DNA from: Stygiobacter sp. RIFOXYC2_FULL_38_25 | GTDB lineage: Bacteria; Bacteroidota; Ignavibacteria; Ignavibacteriales; Melioribacteraceae | Length of the DNA stretch: 64,000 bases | Reading direction: 5' to 3' | NCBI GenBank assembly: GCA_001803165.1 | Contig: MHAZ01000019.1 | Location: forward strand, 124,001 to 188,000 | Shown here: piece after piece, positions 60,518 to 64,000 of the stretch | Layout of the letters: each line of letters starts with the position of its first letter | Numbering within the stretch: the stretch's first letter is position 1 | Notes under the pieces: generated by a model | What the model was told of the DNA's origin: nothing | The model's database searches: none | The model's input: the letters and a program-made list of their open reading frames with translations, nothing else | Position numbers and translations under genes: made by a program

Positions 60518-61500
60518 AAAGAACCGCCATTCTAATTTTACTACTGTTTGCAATAGTTATTCTCGTTAGCTGCGAGGAAAATGTTTCGCCCAAAGGCGAA
60601 CTGCCGGAGAAGTATGCTATTAATTTTATCTTACGCGGCGATACTACTTTTCAAATCGCCTACCTTTCAAAACTGTATGATGTAGAGGGTTACGATCCGT
60701 CAACTTTGAAAACTGATCCGGCAGTTAGCGGCGCAATAATTTATCTAAAGTATTCGGATTCAAATGAAAAATATTACTTAAGGGACACGCTTGATAACAG
60801 CAACATAAACACGGCATATAACACACCGGCTAAATACTATTACATAAAAAACTTTAAGCCGCAATTCGGCAAGCAAATTCAGTTGCAAGCCGAACTACCA
60901 AATACCAATAAGCTTAGTTCTTCTTCTACTACTCCAACCGGCTTGGTTTTCGATAACACCAAATCACTCTCTTATATTCCCGGTCCCCTTCTTGGTCGCG
61001 ATACAACCTATGCTTCTATTTACTGGAATGGTGTTGGACTTGATGTGGTGAAAGCTAAACGCGTAAAAATTATATACTACTATAGAGAGTTAAGCGGAGA
61101 GAAAACACGGCATGAAAAGTTAGTCCCTATAAAATATTCTACTGATGGCATTACTGAATCTATCGTTTATAATGATCTTTCTTTCCAGAACGAATTGAAG
61201 ATCCAGAGGCAACTTCTTACAAAAGCACTAAAAGAAATTTCGGATGGTTATACTTCTAAGGGAAGATTTTCTCTCGCCTATCTTGAAGTTGAGGTTCTTT
61301 CGTTTGACGAAAATTTAACTAAATATTATTCCACGAATTTATTTTATGATTTTGGATTCACGGTACGCAATTATCCTTCCGATCTCACAAACATAAATGG
61401 CGGGTTAGGATTTTTCGGCTCTTATGTTTCAGCCAAGAAAATTCTAAAGTTTGATTCGCAATACGCTTTAAACGAATTCGGCTATCTGACAGAAAAGTAG
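60514..61500 (+). CDS. DUF4249-like lipoprotein partner of TonB receptor
   Basis: Lipobox VILVSCEEN; overlaps the TonB receptor stop codon. Confidence 0.65.
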   Translation: MKRTAILILLLFAIVILVSCEENVSPKGELPEKYAINFILRGDTTFQIAYLSKLYDVEGYDPSTLKTDPAVSGAIIYLKYSDSNEKYYLRDTLDNSNINTAYNTPAKYYYIKNFKPQFGKQIQLQAELPNTNKLSSSSTTPTGLVFDNTKSLSYIPGPLLGRDTTYASIYWNGVGLDVVKAKRVKIIYYYRELSGEKTRHEKLVPIKYSTDGITESIVYNDLSFQNELKIQRQLLTKALKEISDGYTSKGRFSLAYLEVEVLSFDENLTKYYSTNLFYDFGFTVRNYPSDLTNINGGLGFFGSYVSAKKILKFDSQYALNEFGYLTEK

Positions 61501-61560
61501 CAGATAATAAATCTAATTACTCAGTACTAATTACTAAATACTATCAACTATGTGCTGCTT

Positions 61561-61719
61561 CTAAAAGATTGCGTAGATAAACGGCGCTAGCGCGGAGCCT
61601 TTAGTTAGAACTATCAATCCGCCAAGTAGAATTAAAAAGAAAACAATCGGCATCAGCCAATATTTTTTTCTTTGTCTCAAGAATTGCCACAACTGCCCAA
61701 CTGTTGAAAGTTTGCTCAT
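61561..61719 (-). CDS. DUF5989-like small membrane protein
   Basis: Manual translation MSKLSTVGQLWQFLRQRKKYWLMPIVFFLILLGGLIVLTKGSALAPFIYAIF*; ends in the characteristic GSALAPFIY. Below the ORF-track cutoff. Confidence 0.8.
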   Translation of the reverse strand: MSKLSTVGQLWQFLRQRKKYWLMPIVFFLILLGGLIVLTKGSALAPFIYAIF

Positions 61720-61839
61720 TTTTACCTTTTTCTTATCTAACCAAGGGCAAAGTTAAACTTTTCATTCTTCTCGAGTCAAGCAGCTTCTTCCTATGCTATT
61801 CAAATTTGATTATTTTTCAGCAGATTAATCGGAGCTAAT

Positions 61840-63747
61840 TTGGCAAATTCCCGCAAAGCAAATACAACACCGGCAGAGTTAAACAAGCAGAAGCCGAACC
61901 AGAAGCCACCTTTCTATTTTTATCTAATTCTATTTTCTATTCCTTTGTTGTTTTTTGTCCTTCTCGAAGTTGGACTCAGAGTTTTTAATTACGGCGATGA
62001 TTTATCAATGTGGGAACAAGCTACTCCGGGAAAGAAAATCATCAATGCTTATGTAGCTAAAAGATATTTCTCAAATGTTAAGAATCCCCCAACAACTATC
62101 GAAGATGTTTTCGATTCATCCAAAGCTGAAAATTCCTTTCGTGTGTTTGTACTTGGAGAAAGCAGCGCCGCCGGTTATCCATATATGCCCCTCGGCTCTT
62201 TCTCGCGCTACATCCGTAAACGTTTGGAGCTTGCATACCCCGGCAATAAAATAGAAGTTGTTAATCTTGGTATGACTGCAATTTGCAGCTATACAATTAG
62301 AGATTTCATGCCGGAAGTGATAAAACAAAAACCGGATGTTGTACTTATCTACACAGGGCATAATGAATACTACGGCGCTCTGGGTGTCGGCTCGCTGGAA
62401 TCGCTGGGTAAATCGCGGACACTGGTTAATCTTTATTTATCGCTGAACAACTTCAAAACAGTACAGCTCGTAAAAGATTTTCTGCAATGGGTAGTAAAGT
62501 CATTCAGCGGGGAAGAGAAAAAAAGAAACGGAACATTGATGTCTCGCATGGCTAAAGAGCAATCCATAGGACTTGATTCGGGAAGTTTCAACGACGGCAT
62601 TGATCAGTTTGACGGTAATATGCGGGATGTTATACAGATGTGTAAGAATGCCAACATACCTTTGATTCTTGGAACACTCACCTATAATCTCAAAGATCAG
62701 AAACCGTTTATTTCGGTTAAATCAGTTTCAAAACCGGATGCAAATTCTACTTATGCCGAAGCACAAAAGGCTTACGCCAGCGGTAATTATAAACTCGCTT
62801 TAGAATTATTCCGCAAAGCAAAGGATTTAGATGCCCTTCGTTTCCGTGCCCCGGAAGAGATTAACTCTCTTATCCGTAAGTATAAAGATGAATACAGCAT
62901 TGCTGTTGCCGATATAGATTCGGTATTTAATGCAAAAAGCCCAAACGGAATTGTTGGTGATAATCTAATGACCGATCACCTTCACCCAACTCTTGAAGGC
63001 TTTCAGTTAATGGGAAGTGTTTTTTTTGATAAGATGAGAGAGATGAACCTATTGCCAAAGTCAGATCCGGTTATTACCTATGATGCGCAGGATTACAAAA
63101 CACGTGAGGCATTTCTATTTTCTTCTCTTGATTCTACAATGGCAAAGTATAGAATAGCTTTACTGAAAAACGATTGGCCATTTATTGATCCTAAAAATAA
63201 AATTGAAATGCATACACTTCTTCACCCTGCAAATTTCTCAGATAGTATAGCGTACCAATTTATGGAAGATGTAATTACTTGGCCTGAAGCACATGAAAAA
63301 TTAGCCAACAAATTGTCTGCAGAAAAGAAATATGATGAATCAGTAAACCAAATGCGTGTTTTGATTTACCAGTATCCGGTTATCACAGAATATTATAACT
63401 ATATAGACAACGTAGCATTATCATTACTTAAACAAGAAAATTTTGAGCTCGCATATAAAATATTGCAAAAGCGGTATATGATTGAGCCGAATGCTTTCGT
63501 TACAAAATGGCTTGGTAATATTGATTTGAACAACAAGCATATCGCCTCCGCCGTAAAGTATTTGGAAGAAAGCGTTAATTATGATGCCAGTGATATACAA
63601 ACTCTTTACAATCTTGCCGGAGCTTATGCGTTAGATAAACAATACAGCAAAGGTTTCCAGACAATTGAGAAAGTATTACAGAAAGATTCAAATTATCCCG
63701 GTGCCAGAGAATTAGAAATTCAGCTTCGTGGTTTGATTAGTAAATAA
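61840..63747 (+). CDS. SGNH/GDSL hydrolase with TPR region
   Basis: VFVLGESSAAGYPYMPLGSFSRYI, VVLIYTGHNEYYGALG, DHLHPTLEGFQLMG; C-terminal TPRs. Confidence 0.88.
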   Translation: MANSRKANTTPAELNKQKPNQKPPFYFYLILFSIPLLFFVLLEVGLRVFNYGDDLSMWEQATPGKKIINAYVAKRYFSNVKNPPTTIEDVFDSSKAENSFRVFVLGESSAAGYPYMPLGSFSRYIRKRLELAYPGNKIEVVNLGMTAICSYTIRDFMPEVIKQKPDVVLIYTGHNEYYGALGVGSLESLGKSRTLVNLYLSLNNFKTVQLVKDFLQWVVKSFSGEEKKRNGTLMSRMAKEQSIGLDSGSFNDGIDQFDGNMRDVIQMCKNANIPLILGTLTYNLKDQKPFISVKSVSKPDANSTYAEAQKAYASGNYKLALELFRKAKDLDALRFRAPEEINSLIRKYKDEYSIAVADIDSVFNAKSPNGIVGDNLMTDHLHPTLEGFQLMGSVFFDKMREMNLLPKSDPVITYDAQDYKTREAFLFSSLDSTMAKYRIALLKNDWPFIDPKNKIEMHTLLHPANFSDSIAYQFMEDVITWPEAHEKLANKLSAEKKYDESVNQMRVLIYQYPVITEYYNYIDNVALSLLKQENFELAYKILQKRYMIEPNAFVTKWLGNIDLNNKHIASAVKYLEESVNYDASDIQTLYNLAGAYALDKQYSKGFQTIEKVLQKDSNYPGARELEIQLRGLISK

Positions 63748-63770
63748 AACTAATGGTTTAAAAAGAAAAA

Positions 63771-63795
63771 CCCCGCTTGTTCAGCGGGGTCTTCT
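63771..63795 (+). terminator. Intrinsic terminator
   Basis: CCCCGC-ttgttca-GCGGGG then tcttcttgttt. Confidence 0.8.
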
Positions 63796-63817
63796 TGTTT
63801 CCACCATAAAACTAGAA

Positions 63818-64000
63818 TTACTTCAACAAAAGCATCTTCTTTGTTAAGTTAAAGCTGCCTGCTTCTATTCTGTAGAAATAAACACCGCTGCTCAAGTTTG
63901 AGGCGTTCCAATCAAATGAATATGAACCAGCTTTCATTTGTTTGTTAACAAGAGTTGCAACTTCTTGTCCAAGAACGTTGAAAACTTTTAAGCTAACATT
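63818..64000 (-). CDS. C-terminus of T9SS-type sorting-domain protein (truncated by window)
   Basis: Manual translation NVSLKVFNVLGQEVATLVNKQMKAGSYSFDWNASNLSSGVYFYRIEAGSFNLTKKMLLLK*; type A sorting domain. Confidence 0.9.
   Translation of the reverse strand, partial: NVSLKVFNVLGQEVATLVNKQMKAGSYSFDWNASNLSSGVYFYRIEAGSFNLTKKMLLLK

Overview
AT-rich 64 kb chromosomal window. Gene content (T9SS sorting domain, DUF4249/TonB pair, split MetH modules) suggests the Bacteroidota/Chlorobiota/Ignavibacteriota group; this taxonomic call is an inference. (i) 0-6.6 kb: Ser/Thr kinase-AAA-TPR protein followed by a GAF-domain partial ORF, a TPR protein and a lipoprotein. (ii) 6.9-9.6 kb: corrinoid methyl-transfer locus, with a nonsense-riddled UroD-like methyltransferase pseudogene, a MetH activation-domain protein and a homocysteine S-methyltransferase. 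(iii) 10-20.3 kb: reductive pyrimidine catabolism operon (NCS1 transporter, dihydropyrimidinase, PreA, PreT, aminotransferase, beta-ureidopropionase, MmsA). (iv) 20.5-27.9 kb: PrkA / DUF444 / SpoVR / second PrkA-like operon. (v) 28-34.2 kb: ordinary genes plus MITE-like repeats. (vi) 34.66-56.32 kb: two tandem integrative elements at one tRNA-Ser(UGA) gene, marked by three copies of a 31-bp core. Element A restores the tRNA 3' part and element B the 5' part. Element A carries a filamentous-phage-type Rep protein and a run of five co-oriented genes separated by attC-like sites with no integron integrase, i.e. a probable mobile CALIN cassette array. Its cassettes include a STAND NTPase with a nuclease-like N-terminus, an Mrr-like nuclease, an RNase H-fold protein and a membrane-anchored Pif1-like helicase, which suggests a defence role. 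This nested structure is the best candidate for something undescribed. (vii) 56.4-64 kb: alpha-amylase, TonB receptor/DUF4249 pair, an unlisted 52-aa DUF5989-like ORF, an SGNH/TPR protein and a partial T9SS protein. All family names come from motif recognition by eye; no searches were run.
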